A stretch of DNA of 36,954 nucleotides, from positions 1 through 36,954 of the forward strand of contig NZ_LZIR01000019.1 of assembly GCF_001667035.1 (NCBI RefSeq), written 5' to 3'. A program made the position numbers and the translations under genes. Under the pieces are notes generated by a model, which saw only the letters and a list, made by a program, of their open reading frames with translations, was not told the origin of the DNA and ran no database searches. This DNA is from Mycobacterium sp. 852002-51057_SCH5723018. Lineage in GTDB: Bacteria; Actinomycetota; Actinomycetes; Mycobacteriales; Mycobacteriaceae. Shown here piece by piece: positions 7,777 through 16,037 of this stretch; the stretch's first letter is position 1, and the number at the start of each line of letters is the position of its first letter.

Positions 7777-9531
7777 ATGAGTCGATTGGCTTGGACTCGT
7801 TACGAGGGGAACGACATCGAGGCGGTCGTGTCCATGTTCGTCTGTCGGGAATTCCCTCACGCCTTCCGCATCCGACCCTCCCGCGGTGACGGCGGCATCG
7901 ACGTATGTGTACCTGTTAGACCTGGGCACGTTGAGATCTACCAGGTGAAGAAGTTTGCGGAGAACCTGGACGCCAGTCAGCGAAGTCAGATTGTCGAATC
8001 CCACACCCGGATTCAGGACTACGCAACTACGCGGAACTGGACGATCGACAAGTGGCATCTGACCCTCCCGCTCGACCCGACAACCGAGAACACTGAGTGG
8101 TTCGAAGGACTCGAGTCATCGGGCGGTTTCCCCTGCGTTTGGGATGGCCTTGCTCGGGTTGAAGGGTGGGCAGCACGTCATCAAGACATCGTTGACTACT
8201 ACTTGCGGGATGGCCGCGAGCGGTTAATGGAGGAAATTGCCCGGTTCGTAGCTCTGTCCGCAATTCCCCTAAACGGCCCGCTCGCCGCCACACCGGAGGA
8301 TTTCGTCGGCCTCGAACCCGGCATGGTTCAGACCCAACTAGCCACTCTCCGCGACACTCTCAACAGGCGCGACCCGCATTTTCAGTACGACATCGCCGTT
8401 TCCCATCGACCACTAGGTCCGATACCGGATACGGGCGCCTACCCCGGCTTGGTGGCCAGCACGTCGCGCAGGGTCGGGGACAGCTTCGTGACTTTCCATG
8501 TCCTCGCCCGCTGTGCTGAGTCGCTGTGTGAGCGCCCCATTACGTTCAGCGGCACACTCGCAGCCAAGATCGGCAGCGAGGAGCACCGCGAATTCGAGGA
8601 GTTCCGAAAGTACGGCCGAGTCCCGACCGTTCCGCTCGACATTACGAACTTGTCCATGGGCTTTCCAGGCGGGCTTGGCGGCACGTTCGAGGCCGGCAAG
8701 GTCACCTTGGCGCAAGTAAACGATCGCAAGACATTCGAAAGGCGACTATCGATCCTCTCACCCACAGACGAGACGCTGGCAAAGGTCAATTTCACGATGA
8801 GCCCGCCAACAACCAACCTCGACAACACCGGAACCTACAGCCATGGAACAGATTCTGTCGGATTCCTTGGGATCGAGTTGCTTGCGACATTTCAGGATCA
8901 GGTCGACATCAGGTTGCGGTTTCACCGTGGAGATCCGACTGGCCACTTTCCGGACAAGATCGAACAATCGTTGGCGCTCGTCCAACACTTCGTTGCCCCG
9001 AATCGCTTCCGTATCGCCGCCGTGCGAGGGCGTTCGTCGGCTGTCCAAGACATCCCGCATGTGCTTAGAGATGACGCAAATGTGCAGTGGAATGATCTGT
9101 TGCTGCGGTACGTGCGGGCGTTGATCACTATTCAGCCTTGTGCCGATTTCGAACTGACAGTCCCAGACTTAGCTACAGAGGACTACCAGCACATCAAAGG
9201 CGTTTTACGTGCGGCCCGACTGATCCGCGGCGAGGTTGTGGATGTGACATGGGAAAGTATCACCTTCACACTGCACCCCGACGCTTCGCCCCCAGACGGG
9301 CTACAACAGGCGGTTCTCCCGCAGGAATTAAAGGCCACAGTCGGCGGTAGGACCATCGCACTCGGAACGGTCCTATTCACGAGCGCTGCAGTGGAGGTCA
9401 CCAACATCCACACCGACAGCACCGGCGTGGTCACCGCTGACCTGGTGCCCGCACTTGGGAACAACACTGCCCAGCTGCGGTGGATGGGTGAGGCTTCGTT
9501 CGAGCTAGGGACGCATGACGACGCAAGCTAA
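7777..9531 (+). CDS. Mrr-like nuclease-domain protein with large unknown C-terminus
   Basis: A 584-residue protein. The N-terminus carries a restriction-endonuclease-like PD-(D/E)XK domain of the Mrr type: E10/E15 in helix 1 (YEGNDIEAVV), then RGDGGIDV with D42, then HVEIYQVKKF with Q56 and K58. Residues from about 170 to the end are rich in predicted beta strands and not recognised; they contain no NTPase motif. The likely role is DNA cleavage in phage defence, with the C-terminal part as a sensor or partner-binding region (inferred). A TTG at 7741 would add 12 residues; the ATG at 7777 is preferred because it follows a GGGAACTGGGA purine stretch and begins just before the domain. No methylase gene is nearby, so it is not a standard restriction-modification system. 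Confidence 0.65.
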   Translation: MSRLAWTRYEGNDIEAVVSMFVCREFPHAFRIRPSRGDGGIDVCVPVRPGHVEIYQVKKFAENLDASQRSQIVESHTRIQDYATTRNWTIDKWHLTLPLDPTTENTEWFEGLESSGGFPCVWDGLARVEGWAARHQDIVDYYLRDGRERLMEEIARFVALSAIPLNGPLAATPEDFVGLEPGMVQTQLATLRDTLNRRDPHFQYDIAVSHRPLGPIPDTGAYPGLVASTSRRVGDSFVTFHVLARCAESLCERPITFSGTLAAKIGSEEHREFEEFRKYGRVPTVPLDITNLSMGFPGGLGGTFEAGKVTLAQVNDRKTFERRLSILSPTDETLAKVNFTMSPPTTNLDNTGTYSHGTDSVGFLGIELLATFQDQVDIRLRFHRGDPTGHFPDKIEQSLALVQHFVAPNRFRIAAVRGRSSAVQDIPHVLRDDANVQWNDLLLRYVRALITIQPCADFELTVPDLATEDYQHIKGVLRAARLIRGEVVDVTWESITFTLHPDASPPDGLQQAVLPQELKATVGGRTIALGTVLFTSAAVEVTNIHTDSTGVVTADLVPALGNNTAQLRWMGEASFELGTHDDAS

Positions 9532-9647
9532 TACTGTCAGACGCTAAACGGATCTGCCCTGAGAAGCTGCCAAGCTGGCTGTCTGGTCCAGCGACCTGGT
9601 GCTCCTGGCTTTCTTCGTTTCGGAACTCGAGCGTGCTAGGCGCAATA

Positions 9648-9778
9648 GTCTCGAAACTAAAGTATTGAGACACATTCATCGGGACCGGTTGCACCACTGC
9701 GAATAGCAGGTCGGGTCCTCTCAAAAGTTGACTCAAAACCATCGTCTCAAATGCTTGTAAGTCCGGCTATTTTGAGAC
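9648..9778. promoter_or_regulatory. Res-like/operator repeat array before serine recombinase gene
   Basis: Two inverted repeats share the word GTCTC. IR-I runs 9648-9671 with arms GTCTC and GAGAC. IR-II runs 9744-9778 with arms GTCTCAAA and TTTGAGAC. Between them CTCAAAA occurs at 9720 and 9732, and the arms of IR-II carry the same word at 9746 and, inverted, at 9770. Clusters of short inverted sites beside a resolvase gene are characteristic of res sites, which also serve as operators. A TATTTT box at 9768-9773 overlaps IR-II and would place the transcript start at or next to the ATG at 9779. Confidence 0.55.
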
Positions 9779-10384
9779 ATGCTCTACCGTATGACCGCCT
9801 CTATAGCCATCGTTGGTACGCAACTCGGCTACGCGCGCGTGAGTACTCGGCATCAAACCCTCGATCAGCAGGTCGATGCACTAACGGCGGCGGGTGTTGA
9901 CTCTGGACGGATCTACAGCGACAAGCTATCTGGCAGCTCGGCCCGCGAGCAGCGGGCAGGCCTTGCTTCGCTGCTCGACTACGCCCGTCCGGGTGACGCG
10001 ATTGTGGTTGTAGGGATCGATCGACTAGGCCGCAATGCCACCGAGGTCATGACGACGATTCGGGAGCTGCGCGACAGGCACATTGTCCTAAGGTCTCTTC
10101 GAGAGGGGATCGACACGAGCAACGCCACAGGTCGAATGGTGGCTGGCATCCTCGCCAGCCTCGCCGAACTTGAGTTGGAGTTGGGTCAGGAACGTAGAGC
10201 CGCTGCACGCGATGCTCGACGCTCACGCGGACAATCCATCGGTCGCCCGAGGGCGCTGACGGAGGAGAAGGCCGCACTTGCACGGAGGATGCGTGCCAGT
10301 GGCGAGAACGCGGCTACCATCGCGGCGGCGCTGAGAGTGTCTCGGGCGACGATCTATCGCGTGCTGAGTGATTCGGCGAGCTGA
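9779..10384 (+). CDS. Serine recombinase (resolvase/invertase family)
   Basis: A 201-residue small serine recombinase. The N-terminal catalytic domain starts at LGYARVSTRHQTLDQQ with the nucleophile S22; GIDRLGRNATEV (about 79-90) carries the conserved arginines. The long E helix follows (LASLAELELELGQERRAAA). The C-terminal helix-turn-helix is ENAATIAAALRVSRATIYRVL. Size and domain order match Tn3-type resolvases and DNA invertases. No transposase is present, so it may resolve element dimers, invert a segment, or be a remnant of a transposon. The start at 9779 abuts the inverted repeat and would be leaderless; an ATG at 9791 is an alternative. It converges with the STAND gene, with 67 bases between the stops and no clear terminator. 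Confidence 0.9.
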   Translation: MLYRMTASIAIVGTQLGYARVSTRHQTLDQQVDALTAAGVDSGRIYSDKLSGSSAREQRAGLASLLDYARPGDAIVVVGIDRLGRNATEVMTTIRELRDRHIVLRSLREGIDTSNATGRMVAGILASLAELELELGQERRAAARDARRSRGQSIGRPRALTEEKAALARRMRASGENAATIAAALRVSRATIYRVLSDSAS

Positions 10385-10451
10385 CCATCACTCGGATGGC
10401 TCCGGCTCATGCGACGGCGCAACTGACTCGCGGCAGTCCGGGTGGGATGGC

Positions 10452-13400
10452 CTAGCGCGCTGATTGCTCGATTGCTTCTTCAATGCCATAAGCTCCGAGG
10501 AGCACCAAGGAGTCGACAATGTCAAGCAGCGCCGACCGTGTGCCGGTGTCGTCGGTCTGTGCTAAACCGCGCAGCACAAGTTCCGTGATGTAGTGCGCGT
10601 CTCCGGCGGCGCTTGTTCTCAGATCGGCTACTTGATCCCCCAACGACTCAATGAATCGTCTTGCCGCCGCAAGGACTAGATCGTCAATGCGGTCGGTCGC
10701 GTACTGCAAAGTAATAAGCAGCTGGGGAACCGAATCGGTATATGCCGCAGAGACAATGAGAGCAGCGATCACTTCGTTGAATGCCGTGAGGGGTTCGCCG
10801 CGAAGCTGCGCTGCGACATATGACGCGGCCTGCCGCACCTCGTGCACAGGATCATTGAATAGCTGCCGAAGCGTCGCTGCGGCTGCGTCCCGGCTTGTTG
10901 TGTACTTCAACCTTTGCGCCGCGATCTGGGCAACACCAACGCGAATCTCAGACTCGGCGGCGGTGCGTGCTTTCCTTAAGAGGTCCGTGCACTCCCACTC
11001 AAATCCTGCGAGGGCGGCAATGCGGCCCCCTGCCGTCCTTACTTCCGGGACAGCGGACGCTAGCATCCGTCTAATGATCGCCCGAACGATGGGCGGGTCG
11101 TCGTTGCCGATGAAGACTAAGACCTGTTGGACGTTGTTAGTAGCTAGCAACACATCATCGGGATGAGGCCGGGCGCGGCGGCGAAACACCCGGTTTGCTA
11201 GATCCAATGCCAACTGCAGCGGCTGCTTTAGCGGGCGTGGAGCGTGGATACGTCCCCGAACGGGTGCTGCCGGAGTTGGACTGCGTGGCTCGACCAGCCG
11301 CCAAAACGCCGTTACGCCCTGCGCCCGAGCATGACGGAATGCGCCAGCCAAAACATGCGCGACACAGCTTCTGACGGCAAGAACAGGATCAACGGCGAGT
11401 CGGTCCAGGTACGGGATTACCAGTTGTGTTCTCGTGCCGTCCGCATCGCTTAGAAGAAGGTCGCCGAGCGATAGCGCGTTAGCTCCACGCGCCGAGTTCA
11501 TGCCGGCCATATACAGCTGTTCGGTCTCCGACCGGTTCGATGGTGAAGTGAAAATCGAGCGATCGTTGACGGGATCAGCTGAGTTGAGTGCTCGTTCGAG
11601 GACGCGTTGCACCAAATCGATCGGAGCTGTCTCGTTGTAGCGGTCGAGGCTTGATCCTATCCACCGATCGTGCTCTGGGTCTCTTAGGTCGGCAATGTAC
11701 CGGATCGCATCAAATATCGGCTCGGGATCATCCACGGCCGGACCTTCTGAAAAGCCGTTCAAGATCGCGGTTCCATATGACGGGTGGGTGTCGCTGCTCA
11801 GCCTCAAAGCGAGTCCCGCGAAACGAATGGGATCTTTCGTAGTCTCTTCGCGGAGAAGCGCCGAAAGTTCATGCGCACCTCCGGTAAACCGTGACCAATC
11901 TGTCTGGTCGTCCCGATGTCTCTCGATCGCCTGCAGCCAGTTGGTGTCTGTCATGTGTACGACTGCCTCCCTGGGAATAGGGGGAGCAATCCAGCCAGAT
12001 ACAACCCCAACGGGCTCTGTCGGTTGGGCCATGTCAAACCGCCTGCGGTATTCGCCCAAGCGACGACGGCCGACTTCCGACAGTCGGCCCTCGCTCAAGG
12101 CAGACAGTAAGGTGAATGCATACCAACCCGGCCTGGTGCCTTCCCACGGGAATAAAAGATCTCGGACCACGACTTCGACCCGTTCGTGAGCAGTATCACT
12201 TATTGAGTCGTTAATTGCTTGCAGAAGAAGACGCGTGGTCCACATCGAATTCTCGAGATATCCGCAGAAGAGTCGCTCTTGCGTCGCAACTAGTAACTCA
12301 GCAGCCCAGTCAGCGTAAAGACTAGGGGTACCGATGAATGCTTGATAGAGTAAAAACTGGGCGCTGTCGTATGGATGCCCAGCCAGGTCGCGAAGTACCC
12401 CTCTAATTGCTAGCGCATCCGGGGTCGTTAACCCACGCAATACGTCGACCATAGAGGATAAGAGGACCGCACTAGCCTCGTCGCTCTGGTCTAGTGCGCG
12501 GTAACGACCCGAGAATTGGCGATCGGTGGGCCATCCGACTGCCTGTTGACTCGTCACCTGCGTCGCAGTCATTACTTGAATCATGTAAGGCAAAAATGCT
12601 TCACAGAATTCCTTTGGACGTGCGATTGCTGATGCTCGAATGAGTTGTGCAAGTCCATGATCATCGAAAGTTAATGCTTCTACCCGACCGTCTTCATTGA
12701 GGTCCATCGCGCCTCTGCGCTCAATGAAATGAGCCTTCAATAACTCAAGACCCCAATCGCTGTTTTGCTCTGCGAGACGGTAAGAAATAAAACCTAACTG
12801 CCGTTGCGCGTTCGCATAGAGCCCTTCCCTAACACCGTTAAGTAGAAGGTCAAAAAGCGGGCGACTGTGTCCTATATCAGCCCTGGAGATGATATTTCCA
12901 AGCCAGTCAGCGTACCGGTCATGAACACGATAATTTGACAGCACTGCGGCGACATCATCCGGATTATCTTCGGAAGCGCCGGCCATTATGGCGATTGCGC
13001 GATTTTGTAATCGCTCGTCGCGACTTGACAGCCATCCCGCAAGGTATCCATCGGTATTTAAACGATTAAACCAGGCCGCACTTCGCAATTGCATCCAAAG
13101 CTGCAGTTCGAACTCTGGATGTACATCAGAGACAGCCATCAGTGCACGCGCCTCCGAAGAGGTTGGATCAACAACCTTTCCTATAACCGCCAGCACGCTG
13201 TGCTTGATATGGTAACGAATCCGCTGGTTACGGAGTAAATTGTCGAATTCTCGCACAAACCGGGCAGCATCGTAACTGCGCAGAAAACTTAAGATTTGCC
13301 GAACCTGGGCCCGCCGGAATAATTCTTGCTCGCCTTCTAACAGAAAAGCGACGAGAGACTGTTCGAGTGATACCCAGTACCGCGCGAATGCATAATCGAA

Positions 13401-15035
13401 CAGTGACTCATGAAAAAACGCGATCTCGCGTTGATCTTGCACCAGAACGTGCTCTGAAATCAACACATCATAATCGTCTTGATTGAGTCGGTCCAGCGCT
13501 GCTCTGGGCACAGACAATCGTTGCCGCCGACTCACCTCTGCGGCGACAGCCTGAACGGCCTCGTCGAACACTATTGATGGTCTGCGCGCATTAATATCGC
13601 GGCGCTTACGATCCCAATAAAGATCGAAGAGAGCTCCCGCGTCTTCGAAGCGCAGAGCATTTGGTTGTTCCGATATCACTGAAAGCAGTGTTAGATTCAC
13701 GGGGTACGCGAGAAGTGAACGCTGCGAGTCTGTCAGAACGGCGGAATTGAGGTGCATATTGTCAACGGCTTCATTGACTTGGATGTGCGAAAGCTTCCCT
13801 ACGGTCACGGTCCGATCGGCCCGCGTTGAGAGACCGCGAATTCGATGATCATTATCTACATCGAATTTTCGACAGACCAACAGCAGCCGCATGGATGGAA
13901 AGGCGGCAGCCTCTCTCACGACATCCGCGATTGTATCGAACCTATTCGACATTCGACCCGATGCGAAGCTCACGGCATCCAACTGGTCGATGACGAGGAC
14001 TGAGTCTCTGCCAGCCGCCGCGGCGCCAAGCGCACTCACCGGAGAACCCTCCAGACCTAATTGACGGCCAAGGTCGTTGGTGGAGGCAAAATCGTCGAGT
14101 CGATCAAGTCGGAAGCACAACACAGGCATGCCAGATTCACGCAAGGCAGAAACCGCCTGATGCACAACGGCGGTCTTCCCGACGCCCCCATCCCCAATCA
14201 CGAATTTGAGTTGCGCACCCGTCTGGGCCGCGAGGGACAGCTCCTGGGCTTCACTACGAGCAATTATCGGTGTCAGCAAAGTAAGAGCGGTCGTGTTGAG
14301 CCAGGATGATGTCGTCTCTTGAACCGTCCGTATCAAGTTCGCGAGCCGGGATTCTTGCGTGAACTCCAGCCCATAATCTGGCAGCAAACTGATGAGGCGC
14401 TCTTTCGTTAGTTCGACCCCGAGGTTGTTGACAGCGATATCCCCAAGTCCGACGGAAGCGAGGCGGCCCCCCGCGCCAGTTAGTACAGCACCTGCGAGTG
14501 CACTGTTTACGTTGACAAGGTCGCGCTCGTCAGGCCAGCGGATATCGAACCCTCGTAGGGTTTCCCATGCTCGATCGACCGAGCCAAGAATGTCGGCTCT
14601 TGATAATTCGACGAAAGCATTCCTTAGATCGTCATTCGTGAGCCAGCCCTTTCCCTCGTAAAATGAACTGCACGAAGACGAACGGCGGGCGCGATCCGCG
14701 AGTTCTTGAAGAACTGGTGCTGGCGTCATCGATATGAAATTGAATTGCCGTCCTTGCCGCACATGTCTAGCTGCCGACTGCCAAATTCCGTGGGAGTTTA
14801 TCGTGCTTACGGTCCAAGACGCTGCGTTGCCATTCTGCCTCTTCACCTGATGGACTTCAGTACGGCCGGACCGCAGCAGAAGGGTGAACTCGGCAGATTC
14901 CCCGGCTTCGTCGACGTCCTCAACGCTCACGGATTGGCCCTCGCCCCACAGGCAAAGCAAGAGGTGACGAATGGTCCAAGCGCCCTCGTATCGGTTTCCG
15001 AACTTATCCGACTCGCCGCCCCGCCTTGGGCTCAT
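10452..15035 (-). CDS. Avs-like STAND NTPase with N-terminal DUF4297/Cap4-type nuclease
   Basis: A 1527-residue protein in three parts. Residues 10-110 form a PD-(D/E)XK nuclease of the DUF4297/Cap4 type: YEGAW with E17, the acidic strand VSVEDVDE, and TEVHQVKRQ with Q63 and K65. Residues 225-650 form a STAND NTPase with Walker A GDGGVGKT (281-288, K287) and Walker B SVLVIDQLDAVS (D350), followed by a LLLVCRK sensor strand. Residues 650-1527 are all-helical; the last 350 show HEAT-like units such as AVRSCVAHVLAGAF, EVRTAGGRIAALAGF and EVRQAASYVAAQLRG. Nuclease, STAND and long helical sensor is the plan of Avs anti-phage proteins, which oligomerise on phage terminase or portal and then cut DNA. 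The ATG at 15035 is chosen for its GAGGAG ribosome site; the frame is open to 15107. The known Avs class and the trigger cannot be told from sequence. Confidence 0.8.
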   Translation of the reverse strand: MSPRRGGESDKFGNRYEGAWTIRHLLLCLWGEGQSVSVEDVDEAGESAEFTLLLRSGRTEVHQVKRQNGNAASWTVSTINSHGIWQSAARHVRQGRQFNFISMTPAPVLQELADRARRSSSCSSFYEGKGWLTNDDLRNAFVELSRADILGSVDRAWETLRGFDIRWPDERDLVNVNSALAGAVLTGAGGRLASVGLGDIAVNNLGVELTKERLISLLPDYGLEFTQESRLANLIRTVQETTSSWLNTTALTLLTPIIARSEAQELSLAAQTGAQLKFVIGDGGVGKTAVVHQAVSALRESGMPVLCFRLDRLDDFASTNDLGRQLGLEGSPVSALGAAAAGRDSVLVIDQLDAVSFASGRMSNRFDTIADVVREAAAFPSMRLLLVCRKFDVDNDHRIRGLSTRADRTVTVGKLSHIQVNEAVDNMHLNSAVLTDSQRSLLAYPVNLTLLSVISEQPNALRFEDAGALFDLYWDRKRRDINARRPSIVFDEAVQAVAAEVSRRQRLSVPRAALDRLNQDDYDVLISEHVLVQDQREIAFFHESLFDYAFARYWVSLEQSLVAFLLEGEQELFRRAQVRQILSFLRSYDAARFVREFDNLLRNQRIRYHIKHSVLAVIGKVVDPTSSEARALMAVSDVHPEFELQLWMQLRSAAWFNRLNTDGYLAGWLSSRDERLQNRAIAIMAGASEDNPDDVAAVLSNYRVHDRYADWLGNIISRADIGHSRPLFDLLLNGVREGLYANAQRQLGFISYRLAEQNSDWGLELLKAHFIERRGAMDLNEDGRVEALTFDDHGLAQLIRASAIARPKEFCEAFLPYMIQVMTATQVTSQQAVGWPTDRQFSGRYRALDQSDEASAVLLSSMVDVLRGLTTPDALAIRGVLRDLAGHPYDSAQFLLYQAFIGTPSLYADWAAELLVATQERLFCGYLENSMWTTRLLLQAINDSISDTAHERVEVVVRDLLFPWEGTRPGWYAFTLLSALSEGRLSEVGRRRLGEYRRRFDMAQPTEPVGVVSGWIAPPIPREAVVHMTDTNWLQAIERHRDDQTDWSRFTGGAHELSALLREETTKDPIRFAGLALRLSSDTHPSYGTAILNGFSEGPAVDDPEPIFDAIRYIADLRDPEHDRWIGSSLDRYNETAPIDLVQRVLERALNSADPVNDRSIFTSPSNRSETEQLYMAGMNSARGANALSLGDLLLSDADGTRTQLVIPYLDRLAVDPVLAVRSCVAHVLAGAFRHARAQGVTAFWRLVEPRSPTPAAPVRGRIHAPRPLKQPLQLALDLANRVFRRRARPHPDDVLLATNNVQQVLVFIGNDDPPIVRAIIRRMLASAVPEVRTAGGRIAALAGFEWECTDLLRKARTAAESEIRVGVAQIAAQRLKYTTSRDAAAATLRQLFNDPVHEVRQAASYVAAQLRGEPLTAFNEVIAALIVSAAYTDSVPQLLITLQYATDRIDDLVLAAARRFIESLGDQVADLRTSAAGDAHYITELVLRGLAQTDDTGTRSALLDIVDSLVLLGAYGIEEAIEQSAR

Positions 15036-15493
15036 CGGCTCCTCGCATGCTTGTTGTCGTCCCCGGTGACACCTTGGGTTGGAGGCTCGCAAGCCGCTGA
15101 ATGACAACGATCAGAGCGAAGCAAACCGGCCGCTTCGAGGTCCGCACGGAACAACATGGGCCTGAACCTCTCTGTTTGGTGGTTTGGTGACGTCGCCCGA
15201 TTCGTCGAGGGAAGCGTATGCGCCTGCCGGATTGGTCACATCGGATTGTGAGAATTCTTAGACCGTGGTCGTCGTCTCCGTCTGGGCGGGACAGGCCTTC
15301 CTGGGAAGGCGCCGCCCAAGCTTCGACTCTGGTTCGCCGGTTATCGGAGCGGCTCTACCCATCGTTTATTTACCGATAATGACCGAGAAATTAGGGGAAT
15401 CAATCGGACGTAACAGGATAGCGCGTGTGCGAAACCTATTGTGTAGCAATGTCTGACACGGAACAACCGGAACGGTCAAGATTGGCAGTCCGG
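15036..15493. other. Right-end intergenic region of the element
   Basis: This 458-base stretch between the STAND gene start and attR holds no supported gene; a 63-codon frame at 15265-15456 has no recognisable product. It should contain the STAND gene promoter and the right attachment arm. TTATCGG at 15341-15347 and CCGATAA at 15373-15379 form a 7-bp inverted pair that flanks the repeated word at 15359-15370. Confidence 0.45.
15359..15370 (+). repeat. Possible right integrase arm-type site
   Basis: This is the second copy of CCATCGTTTATT, identical to 4427-4438 and in the same orientation. It lies 123 bases inside attR, a usual distance for an arm site. Two 12-bp matches in 11 kb are suggestive, not proof. 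Confidence 0.3.
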
Positions 15494-15532
15494 TAATCCG
15501 TTGGTCGCGGGTTCGAGCCCCGCCCGCCCCAC
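15494..15532 (+). repeat. attR core: 39-bp copy of tRNA 3' end
   Basis: Perfect copy of 4353-4391. It lacks the acceptor 5' half, D arm and anticodon 5' half, so it is not a tRNA gene. It marks the right border of the element; chromosomal DNA resumes at 15533. Confidence 0.92.
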
Positions 15533-15600
15533 ACATAATTCCCAGGTCAGAGCCTATATTTAGTCGACCACGGTAGTTTGCTCAAAACCTCAAGATCTAG

Positions 15601-15642
15601 GCGCTCAAGCGGCGCAACACCGAACTTGAGCAAACCATCGAA
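15601..15642 (+). pseudogene. Possible IS3-family OrfA fragment
   Basis: After a stop at 15598-15600, the frame reads ALKRRNTELEQTIEM. This is close to the coiled-coil end of IS3-type OrfA proteins (typically LKRRNTELEQTIEILKAA) and then loses similarity. Only about 14 residues match, so confidence is low. It would be on the opposite strand to the OrfB fragment at 15709-15819. Confidence 0.35.
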
Positions 15643-15708
15643 ATGAACCGCCCCGGCATGTCCGGAGATTCTGACGTGCCCCGGGTCCCGGAGTCGCGCT
15701 GCTGAGCT

Positions 15709-15819
15709 TCAGCCCACGGGTTGGGTGGTTGAGTGAAGCAGTTCGAACTCCATCAGAGTGCGCATGCCCAGGGCAGAATGGCGGCGCTGGCGGTTGTGGT
15801 TCACTCTGGCCAATTCCTG
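15709..15819 (-). pseudogene. IS3-family transposase (OrfB) C-terminal fragment
   Basis: A 36-residue fragment just after an in-frame stop. It reads NHNRQRRHSALGMRTLMEFE and ends LLHSTTQPVG. The YN-x-RRHSAL-GM-TP-EFE pattern is the conserved end of the rve/integrase-core transposases of IS3-type elements. The rest of the transposase and the terminal repeats are missing. It lies 180 bases outside attR and shows that this border has been hit by more than one kind of mobile DNA. Confidence 0.6.
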
Positions 15820-15995
15820 TCATTTCACGCCCTGCATTTCGGATGGATGCAGTCACTGGTCTCGAGCCGCCGAGAGCCACGGCATCCCGGCGCTTGATCT
15901 CGTCCAAGCCGTGTGATGTGTTCAACGGTCAAGGCCCGTGGTCCACCGATAACGGCAGATAGCGCGACCTTCTGTGCCGCCACAAACCACGCGAT

Positions 15996-16037
15996 GTGCG
16001 TTATACAAATCACACAACGTGCGTTATGCTCGGCCGG
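15996..16037 (+). promoter_or_regulatory. Promoter and direct-repeat operator of the tetR-mmpS-mmpL operon
   Basis: GTGCGTTAT occurs twice, at 15996-16004 and 16019-16027, 23 bp apart (about two helical turns). The second copy overlaps a TATGCT -10 box at 16025-16030. The GTG at 16037 lies six bases after that box, so the mRNA is probably leaderless. The repeats are good candidates for autoregulation by the TetR protein; no -35 box of note is visible. Confidence 0.5.

Larger units (their letters stand above)
4353..15532. mobile_element. Integrative element in tRNA, about 11.1 kb, defence cargo
   Basis: The element is bounded by the 39-bp att repeat; one unit from repeat to repeat is 11,141 bp. 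The integrase gene lies next to attL and reads toward it. An excisionase-like gene overlaps it, and a divergent module carries a small HTH protein and a replication-initiator-like protein. The rest is cargo: an Mrr-like nuclease gene, a serine recombinase gene and a large STAND NTPase gene. There are no capsid, terminase, portal, tail or lysis genes and no conjugation genes, so a complete prophage or conjugative element is excluded. The layout recalls phage satellites and small integrative islands such as phiRv1/phiRv2-sized elements, but satellite status is inference. Several stretches, mainly 12,600-13,500, are visibly richer in A and T than the flanking core genes, consistent with transfer. 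Confidence 0.88.

Noticed and set aside
15494..15532. Second tRNA gene
   Set aside because: Only the 3' half is present; the sequence before it cannot form the acceptor, D and anticodon arms.
4353..15532. Complete prophage
   Set aside because: No terminase, portal, capsid, tail, lysin or holin genes are present in the 11.1 kb.
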